DNA of 64,000 nt from Opitutia bacterium. GTDB lineage: Bacteria; Verrucomicrobiota; Verrucomicrobiia; Opitutales; Opitutaceae. A program made the position numbers and the translations under genes. The stretch is taken from assembly GCA_016217545.1 (NCBI GenBank), contig JACRHT010000017.1, positions 558,001 to 622,000 of the forward strand, written 5' to 3'. The notes under the pieces were generated by a model. The model saw nothing but the letters and a program-made list of their open reading frames with translations, was not told the DNA's origin and made no database searches. This document shows positions 47,666 through 56,022 of this stretch, piece by piece (positions within the stretch are counted from its first letter, which is position 1; the number at the start of each line of letters is the position of its first letter).

Positions 47666-48318
47666 CAGCGGTGGCAGCCGGAGCAGCTTTGCGGGGGCTT
47701 AACCTTCCAATCCTTGATCATCTTGTGGGCCTCCTCGAGGCCGGCCTGTTCGGCCACGGTCTTCGAGTTGAGGTTGAAAACGTCGGCGGGTTTGCGGACG
47801 AACTTTTCGGGTTCGCGGTGGCAATCGAGGCAGAAGCCCATCGAGTGGGACTTGTCGTGCCAGACCGTGGACATCTCGTTCACCTTGCCGTGGCACTCGA
47901 CGCAGCTCATGCCGCGGCTCACGTGGACGGAGTGGTTGAAGTAGACGTAGTCGGGTGCCTGGTGGATTTTCACCCACGGCACGGGTTCGCCGGTCTCGAA
48001 GCTCTTGCGCACCGGCTCAAGGAGCGGGCTCTGGGGCTTGATGATCGAGTGGCAGTTCATGCACGTCTGCGCCGTGGGGACGCTGGACGTGGCCGATTTT
48101 TCCACGGAGGCGTGGCAATAGCGGCAGTCGATCGCGAGGTTGCCCGCGTGGAGCGCGTGGTCGAAGGGGACCGGTTGGATCGGCTGGTAACCGACGCGAA
48201 GATATTTCGGCGTCGAGTAGTAGGTGACGGCGGCGGTCGCGACGCTGCCGAGCACGAACAAAAAGATCACGATCTGCAGCGGCAGAGCGTTCGCGGATTT
48301 CGGGAAGATTTTCGACAT
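47665..48318 (-). CDS. actA: Alternative Complex III pentaheme cytochrome c subunit ActA
   Basis: A 217-residue periplasmic cytochrome with a single N-terminal anchor (residues about 14-34) and five CxxCH heme motifs: CRYCH, CMNCH, CVECH, CLDCH and CSGCH. The histidine-rich spacers (FDHALHAGN, FNHSVHVSRG) supply bis-His ligation typical of the cytochrome c7-like fold. It receives electrons from the ActB clusters. It is the first gene of the act operon proper; upstream, after 24 bases, lies a short signal-bearing ORF. The number of hemes matches ActA of other ACIII complexes. Confidence 0.95.
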   Translation of the reverse strand: MSKIFPKSANALPLQIVIFLFVLGSVATAAVTYYSTPKYLRVGYQPIQPVPFDHALHAGNLAIDCRYCHASVEKSATSSVPTAQTCMNCHSIIKPQSPLLEPVRKSFETGEPVPWVKIHQAPDYVYFNHSVHVSRGMSCVECHGKVNEMSTVWHDKSHSMGFCLDCHREPEKFVRKPADVFNLNSKTVAEQAGLEEAHKMIKDWKVKPPQSCSGCHR

Positions 48319-48342
48319 GGGTCGACGGGAACGCGGGACGGT

Positions 48343-48525
48343 TTAGAAGCTGCCTTCCTGGCGGGGCACGGCGCGCTGCTCAGGGCGCAACGCGATGGCG
48401 GTCGGGACCGTGGGAGCGGCAGCGCGCGTCTCGGGCTTCGCGAGGACCTTGGGGAGAATGCCAATAGCGGCGATGAGGCCGCCCAACTTGGCAAAAAACG
48501 ATTTGCGCGAACAGTTTGGGCTCAC
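48343..48525 (-). CDS. Small Tat-like protein preceding actA
   Basis: A 60-residue frame starting at a GTG (complement of 48523-48525): MSPNCSRKSFFAKLGGLIAA, then IGILPKVLAKPETRAA and a proline/arginine-rich tail. The SRKSFFAKLGG segment resembles a twin-arginine signal (S-R-R/K-x-F-x-K) followed by a hydrophobic stretch, as at the front of ACIII or Rieske components. It is 24 bases from actA on the same strand. I see no cofactor motif and no counterpart in known act operons. Real translation is likely but not certain; a longer ATG-initiated frame from 48597 is possible but adds an unlikely lead. Confidence 0.5.
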   Translation of the reverse strand: MSPNCSRKSFFAKLGGLIAAIGILPKVLAKPETRAAAPTVPTAIALRPEQRAVPRQEGSF

Positions 48526-48812
48526 GGTGTGTGTGGTTCGTAAGCGGTGAGAAAAGGAAGGCCCTTCTGGGAAGTAAAACAAAATTTCCAAGGGCATTTT
48601 GCGCGGGGTGACTATTAGCGCGCGGGAAGAATCGAACCAATCGGACTAATCCGCGCGGCCCGCACCCGCGGGCCTGATTTTCCGAGGAGAAACCGGGACA
48701 ACACCCTGTCTTTGGGACGCGAACGCGCGAGACCCAAGACTGGCCCGAGCGGCGGCAAACTTCGCCGTCATAAGCGTCGGCACGCCCTCTTCCCTGCCCC
48801 GTTCCGAACGAT

Positions 48813-49502
48813 TCAGCGCACGAATTCGCCGTCGCGCATCGGCCGGATTTCATCGCAACGGTTCGCGATGTCCGGGTTGTGCGTGACGAGCACGACCGCC
48901 TGGCCGTTCTCCTTGGCGAGGCGCGTCAGAAGATCGAAGACCATGGCGGAGTTCTTCTGGTCCAAGTTGCCCGTCGGCTCGTCGGCCAGAATGATCGCGG
49001 GCTGATTCGCGAGCGCGCGGGCGATGGCGACGCGTTGTTGTTCGCCGCCCGAGAGCTGGGTGGCAAGACGGTGCGTCTTTTCGCCGAGACCGACGTCGCC
49101 GAGCAGCACTTTGGCGCGCGCGGCCATCTCGTCCTCCGAGAGCTTACCGAGCTTGCGCATCGGCATCATGACGTTCTCCAGCGCGGAGAACTCCTGCATC
49201 AGGAAGTGAAACTGAAAAACGAAACCGATGTGCTCGCCGCGCGCGGCGGTGCGCTCGAGATCGCCGCTGTTCGACATCAATTGCTCGCGGATCCAGATGG
49301 AGCCGTCGTCCGGTTTGTCGAGCAGGCCGAGGAGATAAAGCAGGGTCGACTTGCCGCAGCCCGACGGCCCGACGATCGCCGTGACGCGACCGGGATGCGC
49401 CTCGAAGGAGACGCCGCGCAGCACGTGCACGCGGCCATCGCCCTGGCCGAGGTAGCGGTGCAGGTTTTCGCAGCGGAGCGCGACTTGCGTTGCCGTGGCC
49501 AT
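48813..49502 (-). CDS. ABC transporter ATP-binding subunit (LolD/MacB/DevA type)
   Basis: A 229-residue ATPase with Walker A GPSGCGKST, Q-loop FVFQFHFLMQEFSALENVMMP, signature LSGGEQQRVAIARAL, Walker B IILADEPTGNLD and switch His in VTHNPDIA. This is the LolD/MacB subfamily with the characteristic GLLDKPDDGSI stretch after Walker A. It energises the permease encoded one base upstream. The last gene of an operon starting at the MBOAT gene (55904); no terminator could be identified before the 287-base gap that holds the act promoter region. Confidence 0.93.
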   Translation of the reverse strand: MATATQVALRCENLHRYLGQGDGRVHVLRGVSFEAHPGRVTAIVGPSGCGKSTLLYLLGLLDKPDDGSIWIREQLMSNSGDLERTAARGEHIGFVFQFHFLMQEFSALENVMMPMRKLGKLSEDEMAARAKVLLGDVGLGEKTHRLATQLSGGEQQRVAIARALANQPAIILADEPTGNLDQKNSAMVFDLLTRLAKENGQAVVLVTHNPDIANRCDEIRPMRDGEFVR

Positions 49503-49503
49503 G

Positions 49504-50751
49504 CTACTGCGAGGTGCCGCGAATGATGTCGCCCGGCTCCAGACGCGCGGCGCGCCGGGCAGGAATGAGCGAGGCCACGAGCACCATCACGACGGCGGTA
49601 ACGGTCGCCCAAACATAGTGCCAGATCGACCACGAGACGATGAATGTATCGGTCGCGAAAATCCCGCGGATGCGGATCGGCGTCTGCGAAACAGCGTAGG
49701 TAACGCCGGCACCAAGCGCGCAACCGAGGATCGTGCCGATGGCAAGCACGATGCCCGCCTGCCAAAGGAAAATGTGCGAGATGTCGTCACGCGTGTATCC
49801 CATCGAGCGAAGGATCGCGATCTCCTTGGTCTTCTCCATGACGATCATCGCAAGCGTGTTGAACATCGCCAGGCCGGCGATGAGCGTGAAGACGGAAACG
49901 GTGATGCCCGAGGAGATGCGGAGCGCGCGGAACACCTCGAGCCAAGTTTTTTCGCGTTGCTGCCAGCTCGCGGCGCTGTGGCGCAACACCTCTTCCATGT
50001 GGCGCGCGTCCTCAGGCGCGCGGTCCTTGTCGTAGACGTTGACCTGCAGGAAGGAGGCTCCGTTGGTCTTTTTCAGAATCGAGCGGGCTTCGATGAGCTG
50101 GAGATATACGCGCTCCTTGTCGATGTCACTGACGCCGGTTTCGTAGATCGCGGCCACGCGGTAACGGCGCGATTGACCGGCAGCCTCGATGATGAACGAG
50201 TCGTCGATTTCGAGCTGGAGACGATCGGCGAGGACCTTGCCCACGATCGCGCTGCTCGGCTGTTCACGGAACTTGGCGAGACTGCCGCGGACGATCTGCG
50301 ACGCCATCTCGGAAACGTTGAGGTGATCCTCCAAGCGGATGCCGAAAACCTTCACCGTCTCATTCTTGAACGAGCTGCGGAGAATCGCCGATCCGGTGAC
50401 GACTTCGGAGACGGCGGAGACATTCTTGAAATCCTTCAGCGCATCAATGAGCAGCTTCGGTTCCTCGATACCTTCGATGAACTTACGACCCTCCTTCTGT
50501 GCGATGACGAAATCGCCCGCGCCGCCACCACCTGCCTCCATCGTGCGAAGCGTGTCCTGAATCTTGTCGGAAATGCGGATCGCGCCGTTGGTGCCCAGGA
50601 TCGTCTTGATGAAGAATTTTTCGAAGCCGCTCGTCGTAGCCTGTGTCACAACAAAGAGGCCAACGCCGAGGATGATGCACGCCAAGCTCATGAGCATGGC
50701 GCGCTTCTTCGCGGTGAGGAACCGCAGGGCGATACGGAAATTCGGCGACAT
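49504..50751 (-). CDS. ABC transporter permease (LolC/MacB/DevC type)
   Basis: A 415-residue permease with the typical four-helix MacB/LolC layout: one N-terminal helix (MLMSLACIILGVGLFVVTQ), a large periplasmic region (residues 45-265), then three C-terminal helices (GITVSVFTLIAGLAMFNTLAMIV, LWQAGIVLAIGTILGCALGAGV and WSIWHYVWATVTAVVMVLVASLIPA). The cytoplasmic EKTKEIAILRSMGYTRDDI after the second helix is the FtsX-domain coupling motif. With a separate ATPase, membrane fusion protein and TolC, it forms a tripartite exporter rather than a lipoprotein sorter. The adaptor gene lies 8 bases upstream. Confidence 0.92.
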   Translation of the reverse strand: MSPNFRIALRFLTAKKRAMLMSLACIILGVGLFVVTQATTSGFEKFFIKTILGTNGAIRISDKIQDTLRTMEAGGGGAGDFVIAQKEGRKFIEGIEEPKLLIDALKDFKNVSAVSEVVTGSAILRSSFKNETVKVFGIRLEDHLNVSEMASQIVRGSLAKFREQPSSAIVGKVLADRLQLEIDDSFIIEAAGQSRRYRVAAIYETGVSDIDKERVYLQLIEARSILKKTNGASFLQVNVYDKDRAPEDARHMEEVLRHSAASWQQREKTWLEVFRALRISSGITVSVFTLIAGLAMFNTLAMIVMEKTKEIAILRSMGYTRDDISHIFLWQAGIVLAIGTILGCALGAGVTYAVSQTPIRIRGIFATDTFIVSWSIWHYVWATVTAVVMVLVASLIPARRAARLEPGDIIRGTSQ

Positions 50752-50759
50752 GCCCGAGG

Positions 50760-51899
50760 TCAGGAGCTGGTAGTCGCGCGCTCTTCGAGCACGCGGACCC
50801 GGTCGCCCGCTTGGAAGCGGTCGAGATCTTCGACGATGACGAGATCGCCCTGCTTCAGGCCCTCGAGCACCTCGGCTTGGTTCAGGCCCACGAAACCGAC
50901 CTTGACCGCGCGACGGGAGACCTTGCCGTCAACAACGACAAACACTTCGTTGCCGCGGAGGGCGCGGCGAGGAACGTTGGTCTTGGCATCGCGTTTGCCG
51001 ATGATGATGCTGACTTCACCGGTGAGACCCGGAACGAGTTTTTCCGGCGGCAAATCTACCGACAGATGCACGAGGTAGCGCTGCGTCTCGGCGTCGGCGG
51101 TGGGCAGCACCTTGGCGACGGAGGCGCCGTAAAGTTGCAAACCATAACCCAGGAAACGCACGGAGGCCTGCTGGCCGACGCGGATGCCGGAGAAGTTTTC
51201 TTCGCTGATGCGCGCCTCGACGGTGCGGCTGGTGGATATGAGCTCAGCAATAGGCGCATTCGGGTCGATGAGGTCGCCCGCCCGAGCGAATACTTGTGCG
51301 ATGACGCCGTCGAACGGCGCGCGCATGGTCATCTTGGTGAGTTGGCGGCGCTTGACGGCGAGGAGATTTTCCAAGGTATCGAGCTTCTGCTTGTTCTCTA
51401 CGTCCTCGAGGGCGAGCTTTTGCTCGACCTGCTTCACGAGACGCTGGGCTTTTACCAAATCGCTGGAGGAGCGGCTGCCGAGCTGGACGAGGCGCTCGAT
51501 GTTGGCGAGTTCGTCCTTCGCGTTGTCGAGTTCGATTTTCACCGCGGAGCCGACTTGCATGCGACGCCTTTGCGCGCTGAGGTCAGCTTCGATCTGCTGG
51601 ATGGCGAGTTCGAGATCGCCCGGATCGATGGCGACGAGGAAATCCCCCTGCTTCATGCTCTTGCCCGGGTCGAGCTCGCTGCGGGTGACACGACCGGCAA
51701 TCTCCGTCTTCACGAGCATGCGATACTCAGCCATCACGGTAACGCTGCCGGGCACGGCATCGATCGCCAGGCCGGGTTTCGCCGGAGCGACAACCGCAAC
51801 TGGGCGGGAAAAATAGACAATGAGCCAAGCGCCCGCAGCGAGGACCAAGGCGACAAAGCCGAGGCGCAGCGCGAGCTTCGAGGAGGGCTTATTTGGCAT
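50760..51899 (-). CDS. Membrane fusion (adaptor) protein of tripartite exporter
   Basis: A 379-residue HlyD/AcrA-type periplasmic adaptor anchored by an N-terminal helix (LALRLGFVALVLAAGAWLIVYF). It shows the first lipoyl half with VTRSELDPGKSMKQGDFLVAIDPGD, a long coiled-coil hairpin (residues about 105-180), the second half with TMRAPFDGVIAQVFARAGDLIDPNAPI, and a C-terminal beta-barrel. It links the ABC permease to the outer-membrane channel. Its start overlaps the stop of the upstream TolC-like gene by 11 bases, so translation is coupled. DevB or MacA function by analogy. Confidence 0.93.
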   Translation of the reverse strand: MPNKPSSKLALRLGFVALVLAAGAWLIVYFSRPVAVVAPAKPGLAIDAVPGSVTVMAEYRMLVKTEIAGRVTRSELDPGKSMKQGDFLVAIDPGDLELAIQQIEADLSAQRRRMQVGSAVKIELDNAKDELANIERLVQLGSRSSSDLVKAQRLVKQVEQKLALEDVENKQKLDTLENLLAVKRRQLTKMTMRAPFDGVIAQVFARAGDLIDPNAPIAELISTSRTVEARISEENFSGIRVGQQASVRFLGYGLQLYGASVAKVLPTADAETQRYLVHLSVDLPPEKLVPGLTGEVSIIIGKRDAKTNVPRRALRGNEVFVVVDGKVSRRAVKVGFVGLNQAEVLEGLKQGDLVIVEDLDRFQAGDRVRVLEERATTSS

Positions 51900-53283
51900 T
51901 GAGGTAGCGGGCCGGGAGGATCTTTAGCGCGTTGTCGGATCCGGTGAGGGACAGGAACTCTGTCCACTTGTTCAGGAGATCGAGTCGCTGTTGCAGCGCG
52001 GAGAAATCACTGCTGAGGAAGTTGATGTTTGCGGCATCTACGTCTTTTTGGGTGTTGAGGCCGCGCTGTAGATTGTCGCGCGTGCGCTTGACGGCATCCT
52101 CGCTGAGTGCGCGGCGAGTATCGTAGAGCTGCACGGTGCGAGCGGAATAGCGAATCTGGCGCTCTAGATCACGGGCCTGATCGCTGTAAATCTGCCGCAT
52201 CATCTCAAGCTGCCGCTCGGAGCTGCGCTTGCTGGAGAGTGCCGAGCGTTTCGCGCCGGTCGTGGCAAAACCATCGAAGATGCTCCAAACGGCCATGACG
52301 TTTAGGTTTCGCGATTCAACGCCAACTTGTGAAACCGCCGTCGCGGAGGCGTTGGTTTGGTTCGCCTGGGAAATGTTGGCGCTAACGCTGATCTTCGGGA
52401 AGAGGCGGAACTTCGCTACCTTGTAGTTCAAGTCCGCCTGTTTGATCTGCGCCTGAATGACCTGAAGCGGCAGCATGTCATCGATGCCGGCGGCAGTGAA
52501 GAGGTCCAGAACGGGAGTCGCGCGGTCGATGCTGTAGTAGTGCGGGTCGACCGGCATCGTTTCCGGAATGGACTCATCATCGATGACCGCCTGACCGGTA
52601 AAGCGGCTGAAAGCGCGCTTCGCGGCGAGTAGGTCGGACTCGGAGCGCTCAAGATTGATGCGCGCTTCGTCGACCGCCAGACGGGGTCCAATTATATCAC
52701 CCGGTGAAATGCGGCCGGTGCGCAAACGCTCTTCGTCCACCGCGAGGTTCTCCTGGGACAAACGGAGCGACTCAGCGGCAAGCTTCAGGCCGGCCTTGCG
52801 CAAGATAAGGACGCCGTATTGTTGCCGGATGGTGACGGCGAGGAGGCGATAGGCTTCGGCGAAGTTCTTCTCGGCTATCTTCACGCCGATTCTGGCCGAA
52901 TCAGTCTGCGCCTTGAGCGTGCCCCATTGGAAAAGCGGTTGGCTCACGCTAATGTTGTAGAAGAGACCATCGCTCCTGCTTTTCACATCGCGCACGTCGG
53001 ATACCGCAGTGGTGTTAGTGCTGTAGTAATAAGAGGCGTCGAGGCGAGGCAGGAGCGAGCTGCGCGTCATGACGTAGGCCGCTTCGGCCTGATTGATATC
53101 GAGCGCGCGCAAGAGAACTTGCGGCGACTGGGCCATGGCCTTTTCGAGGATAGGCTTAAGCTGCGGGAAAACCTCCTCGGTGCGGTAGGCGCTAAAATTG
53201 TCGTCGGCGGCAAGCGTAACCCCAACGCTGAGGAATACGGCACACAGAGACAGGATCGAACGGGAAAGAGACCGATTTAGCAT
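51889..53283 (-). CDS. TolC-family outer-membrane efflux protein
   Basis: A 464-residue outer membrane factor with signal peptide (SLSRSILSLCAVFLSVGVTLAA). It shows the duplicated four-helix pattern with QPLFQWGTLKAQTDSARIGVK, then GRISPGDIIGPRLAVDEARINLERSESDLLAAKRAF and the second-half counterpart (NLNVMAVWSIFDGFATTGAKRSALSSKRSSERQL). The frame runs back to 53394, but the ATG at 53281-53283 gives the signal peptide and is chosen. It provides the outer-membrane exit for the exporter encoded next. It lies 55 bases after the DUF5989-like gene. Confidence 0.93.
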   Translation of the reverse strand: MLNRSLSRSILSLCAVFLSVGVTLAADDNFSAYRTEEVFPQLKPILEKAMAQSPQVLLRALDINQAEAAYVMTRSSLLPRLDASYYYSTNTTAVSDVRDVKSRSDGLFYNISVSQPLFQWGTLKAQTDSARIGVKIAEKNFAEAYRLLAVTIRQQYGVLILRKAGLKLAAESLRLSQENLAVDEERLRTGRISPGDIIGPRLAVDEARINLERSESDLLAAKRAFSRFTGQAVIDDESIPETMPVDPHYYSIDRATPVLDLFTAAGIDDMLPLQVIQAQIKQADLNYKVAKFRLFPKISVSANISQANQTNASATAVSQVGVESRNLNVMAVWSIFDGFATTGAKRSALSSKRSSERQLEMMRQIYSDQARDLERQIRYSARTVQLYDTRRALSEDAVKRTRDNLQRGLNTQKDVDAANINFLSSDFSALQQRLDLLNKWTEFLSLTGSDNALKILPARYLNAK

Positions 53284-53338
53284 GCAAATACCAACACGAG
53301 CGCAATCGCCACTGGAAGCAACGCGAAACTCCTGCGCG

Positions 53339-53506
53339 TCAAAACGCAACGTAGATGAAGGGCTTGCTCGGCAGGCCGATGCGATAAAGCACATAGTGCA
53401 GCACCACGGCCAGCACTACCCCGAGCAGCGCGCTGCTCAACCACGCCGCAGCGGGCTGAACCGCCGAAGGGAGCTTGGCGAGAAGCCTGGACCACGCCTC
53501 GCTCAT
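53339..53506 (-). CDS. 55-residue DUF5989-like membrane protein
   Basis: A short frame not obvious from length: MSEAWSRLLAKLPSAVQPAA, one membrane helix (residues about 22-42) and the tail GLPSKPFIYVAF. The C-terminal PFIYxxF and the N-terminal amphipathic segment match the small DUF5989 proteins found between MBOAT/SGNH acetylation genes and neighbours. Its ATG overlaps the stop of the preceding SGNH gene (ATGA, complement 53503-53506), strong evidence of coupled translation. It is probably a small partner of the O-acetylation complex. Too short to prove by composition. Confidence 0.75.
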   Translation of the reverse strand: MSEAWSRLLAKLPSAVQPAAAWLSSALLGVVLAVVLHYVLYRIGLPSKPFIYVAF

Positions 53507-54714
53507 TGGGCGCCTGCCCTTCCATTTTCGTAACCGAGTTGTCGAGTCATCGTCATGATTTCAGCCGCCACAATCTTCGCCAGTTTCCGCCCACCCGCCG
53601 CGGTGAGATGCGTTCGATCGCCGAAGTCCTCGGGCGCGAAATCCGCACCGTAGTCGTTCGAGCGGTAGCCGAGCGCCCGCCACGCCGCGATGCCTTCGCG
53701 GTAGACGAATTCCTCGCGTTGACGCTCATCCGGTGTGAGTTGGCCGAGATAAAGGGGGCTGTTGCGGCTGAGCATGATCAGCGTGCGCGCCTTCAAATCG
53801 TCGGGGAATGCTGCCTTCGCTGCCGCGGCAAATTGCTCCCGCGAACCAATCCGCACCGCCCAATGTCCATCCGGATCGCGCTCCACGTGCGTAGCACTGA
53901 ATCCGCGGACGATCTTCATCTCGGCCTCACGCCCCTCCGCTTTGAATCGCTCATGCAGAGGCATCAGTTCGAAATCGCCCTCCTCGTCCTTGAATTTTTT
54001 CCGCGCCCAAGTCGCCTGCGGGCGGTCCGGCGTGTGCGGATTCTGGATCGTGAAAAAATACCGGTAACCGACCCAATTCCACAGATCGTTGTAGCGGAAA
54101 GCTCGATCGAGCCAGTAACGACCCGTAAGATCAAATCGATCTCCCAACGACAAATCGTGAGCCATGAAGCCTTTCAGGCGCGCTTCCCGCGGGGCGAAGT
54201 CCTCGAGCAAACCCCGTGCCCGCGTCTGCCAGAACAGATAGCGATATGGTTCGATGCCGTAGGGCTCAGGCACGGCGAAAGGCGATGTGTTAGCCACATA
54301 GATCTGGCGCGGAAACTCGTGGCGCAGCGACTCGGCTACGTAGGCACCCCCATCCGTGCAGAGCGCGCCGCGCAATGCGAAGTTGATCACGCAATACCGT
54401 GGTCCGAGGAGGCGCTGCAGTTCTTCGGTCCAAATCTTGCCCACTGGCTGCCCCACGCCATGGAAGATAGAGTTGCCACCGACGATGACGAGAATCTGGT
54501 CGGGTTTGCAGCGCGCCCGCACGATCCCGCGCATTTCCTCGATCGTCGGGTAATAGTGGGCCTCCGGCGAGAGTCGCACGTGGAAGCGCGTGAAGTGACT
54601 ATGGTAGCCACGCGCGGAAACCCAACGGGCCACCAGCGAACATGCCACCAATCCGACGGCGAGACCGACGAGAAAGCCGAATGGCCGAAACGAGTTCGAG
54701 GTTCGGTCGCTCAT
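53503..54714 (-). CDS. SGNH-hydrolase-like protein of the MBOAT acetylation system
   Basis: A 403-residue protein with one N-terminal membrane helix (residues about 13-32) and a periplasmic domain. The block I pattern is IVGGNSIFHGVG, where Ser82 corresponds to the SGNH serine, and the C-terminal catalytic block is DRTHLTAAGG (Asp366, His369). Such proteins (AlgJ/AlgX or PatB-like partners) transfer acetyl groups delivered by the MBOAT protein to polysaccharide. Its start ATG overlaps the MBOAT stop (ATGA), and its own stop overlaps the next start. An upstream extension to 54786 exists but adds only a disordered lead. Confidence 0.85.
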   Translation of the reverse strand: MSDRTSNSFRPFGFLVGLAVGLVACSLVARWVSARGYHSHFTRFHVRLSPEAHYYPTIEEMRGIVRARCKPDQILVIVGGNSIFHGVGQPVGKIWTEELQRLLGPRYCVINFALRGALCTDGGAYVAESLRHEFPRQIYVANTSPFAVPEPYGIEPYRYLFWQTRARGLLEDFAPREARLKGFMAHDLSLGDRFDLTGRYWLDRAFRYNDLWNWVGYRYFFTIQNPHTPDRPQATWARKKFKDEEGDFELMPLHERFKAEGREAEMKIVRGFSATHVERDPDGHWAVRIGSREQFAAAAKAAFPDDLKARTLIMLSRNSPLYLGQLTPDERQREEFVYREGIAAWRALGYRSNDYGADFAPEDFGDRTHLTAAGGRKLAKIVAAEIMTMTRQLGYENGRAGAQ

Positions 54715-55904
54715 AGTCCGATCAGCAGGCGGAGCATCTTGAGCGCGTCCGCCACCGGATAGAAAAACACCAGCCAGCCAAGCCAAGCGTAGACCTGCGT
54801 GACCACGAGAGCGGCCATCGGTTCGCGATCAAACACCCGCGAGATCGCGGCACCCAGACCCGGGATTTGGCGATAGGTGGCGCACACCGCGAGGCCGACG
54901 CCGTGGTAGATTCCCCAAATCACGAAGTGCCACGCCGGCCCATGCCACAAGCCGCATAGACCGAACGCGATCAGGCCGTTCGCCACGCGCCGCACCACGC
55001 CATGTCGGCTGCCGCCGAGCGGAATATAGACATAGTCGCGAATCCAGCTGCTGAGCGAAATGTGCCAGCGTTGCCAGAAATCCTGCAAATTGCGCGCGAG
55101 GTAGGGCCAGTTGAAGTTCTCCGGCAGTTGAACCCCCAACAGCCTTGCGAAGCCGATCGCGATGTCGCTGTAGCCGGCGAAATCCATCAGGATGCGGAAC
55201 GCTATCGCCGCCACGACGAGCCAGCGCGTGAAGATGCCCAGCGACTCAAACTGCGGCTGATAGATGTCGATCCAAGTGGTGAGATTGTCGGCGATGATCA
55301 CCTTCTTGAAAAAGCCGACGCCGACGCGCCGCAGACCCTCGGCGAGATCGTCGACGCGGAACGTCTTGCTCCCCTCCTCCAGCGCCGGGAGGAATTGCGT
55401 GTAGCGCTTGATTGGACCAGCCACCAGCGAGGGGAAAAAGATCGAGAACAGCACGAACTTCAGCGGACTGCGGATCGGCTCTCCTCCCTTTTTCACCTCA
55501 TAGAGGTAGTGGACGAACTCGAAGGCGAAAAAGCTCACCGCGAGGGGGGGCGCGCCGGGGATAACCGCGTGCGTGGCGTTGCGCAGGTGGAACGCCCACA
55601 CCGGCTGCCACGGCTCCACCAGCGCGCCGATCAGAAACAACGTGTATTTGTAGAAGGCCAGTGCCGCCACGCAGATTGCGATGGCGGCCACGCACGCCCA
55701 GGTCTTTCGCGAGAGGCCGGCGAAATACGTGATCACCATCAACACGACAATCGGAGCCACGCCAGCCGGACCGGCAAAATGTGTGTGGAACACCGCGCAT
55801 GCCACCGCCAGAAACCACAACCGCCATGCCGGACGCGGCAGCAGCCAATAGAGAGCCACCACGCCGATCGCGAAAGTGAGAAACCAGTAGGTGGTGAAAA
55901 TCAT
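54711..55904 (-). CDS. MBOAT-family membrane O-acyltransferase
   Basis: A 397-residue polytopic membrane protein of the AlgI/DltB type, moving acyl groups across the membrane for transfer to an exported polysaccharide. The family signature is intact: His281 in WQRWHISLSSWIRDYVYIPLGGSR and the catalytic His321 in GLWHGPAWHF, with GYSDIAIGFARLLG before it. About ten helices. The frame is open to 56135, but the ATG at 55904 begins MIFTTYWFLTFAIGVV, matching the family start. It heads the minus-strand operon; the divergent membrane-protein gene starts 119 bases away, so both promoters share that gap. Confidence 0.93.
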   Translation of the reverse strand: MIFTTYWFLTFAIGVVALYWLLPRPAWRLWFLAVACAVFHTHFAGPAGVAPIVVLMVITYFAGLSRKTWACVAAIAICVAALAFYKYTLFLIGALVEPWQPVWAFHLRNATHAVIPGAPPLAVSFFAFEFVHYLYEVKKGGEPIRSPLKFVLFSIFFPSLVAGPIKRYTQFLPALEEGSKTFRVDDLAEGLRRVGVGFFKKVIIADNLTTWIDIYQPQFESLGIFTRWLVVAAIAFRILMDFAGYSDIAIGFARLLGVQLPENFNWPYLARNLQDFWQRWHISLSSWIRDYVYIPLGGSRHGVVRRVANGLIAFGLCGLWHGPAWHFVIWGIYHGVGLAVCATYRQIPGLGAAISRVFDREPMAALVVTQVYAWLGWLVFFYPVADALKMLRLLIGL

Positions 55905-56022
55905 GCGAGCGTCTGGGAACCAATCACCGCCACGCGCCCCCCCATCAAGCAATTTTCGCTCAAGGCAAAAGCCGCTTGGCATCGCGAGCTTCCGCGGGCT
56001 CCATGGGCGCAATGGTCCATCC

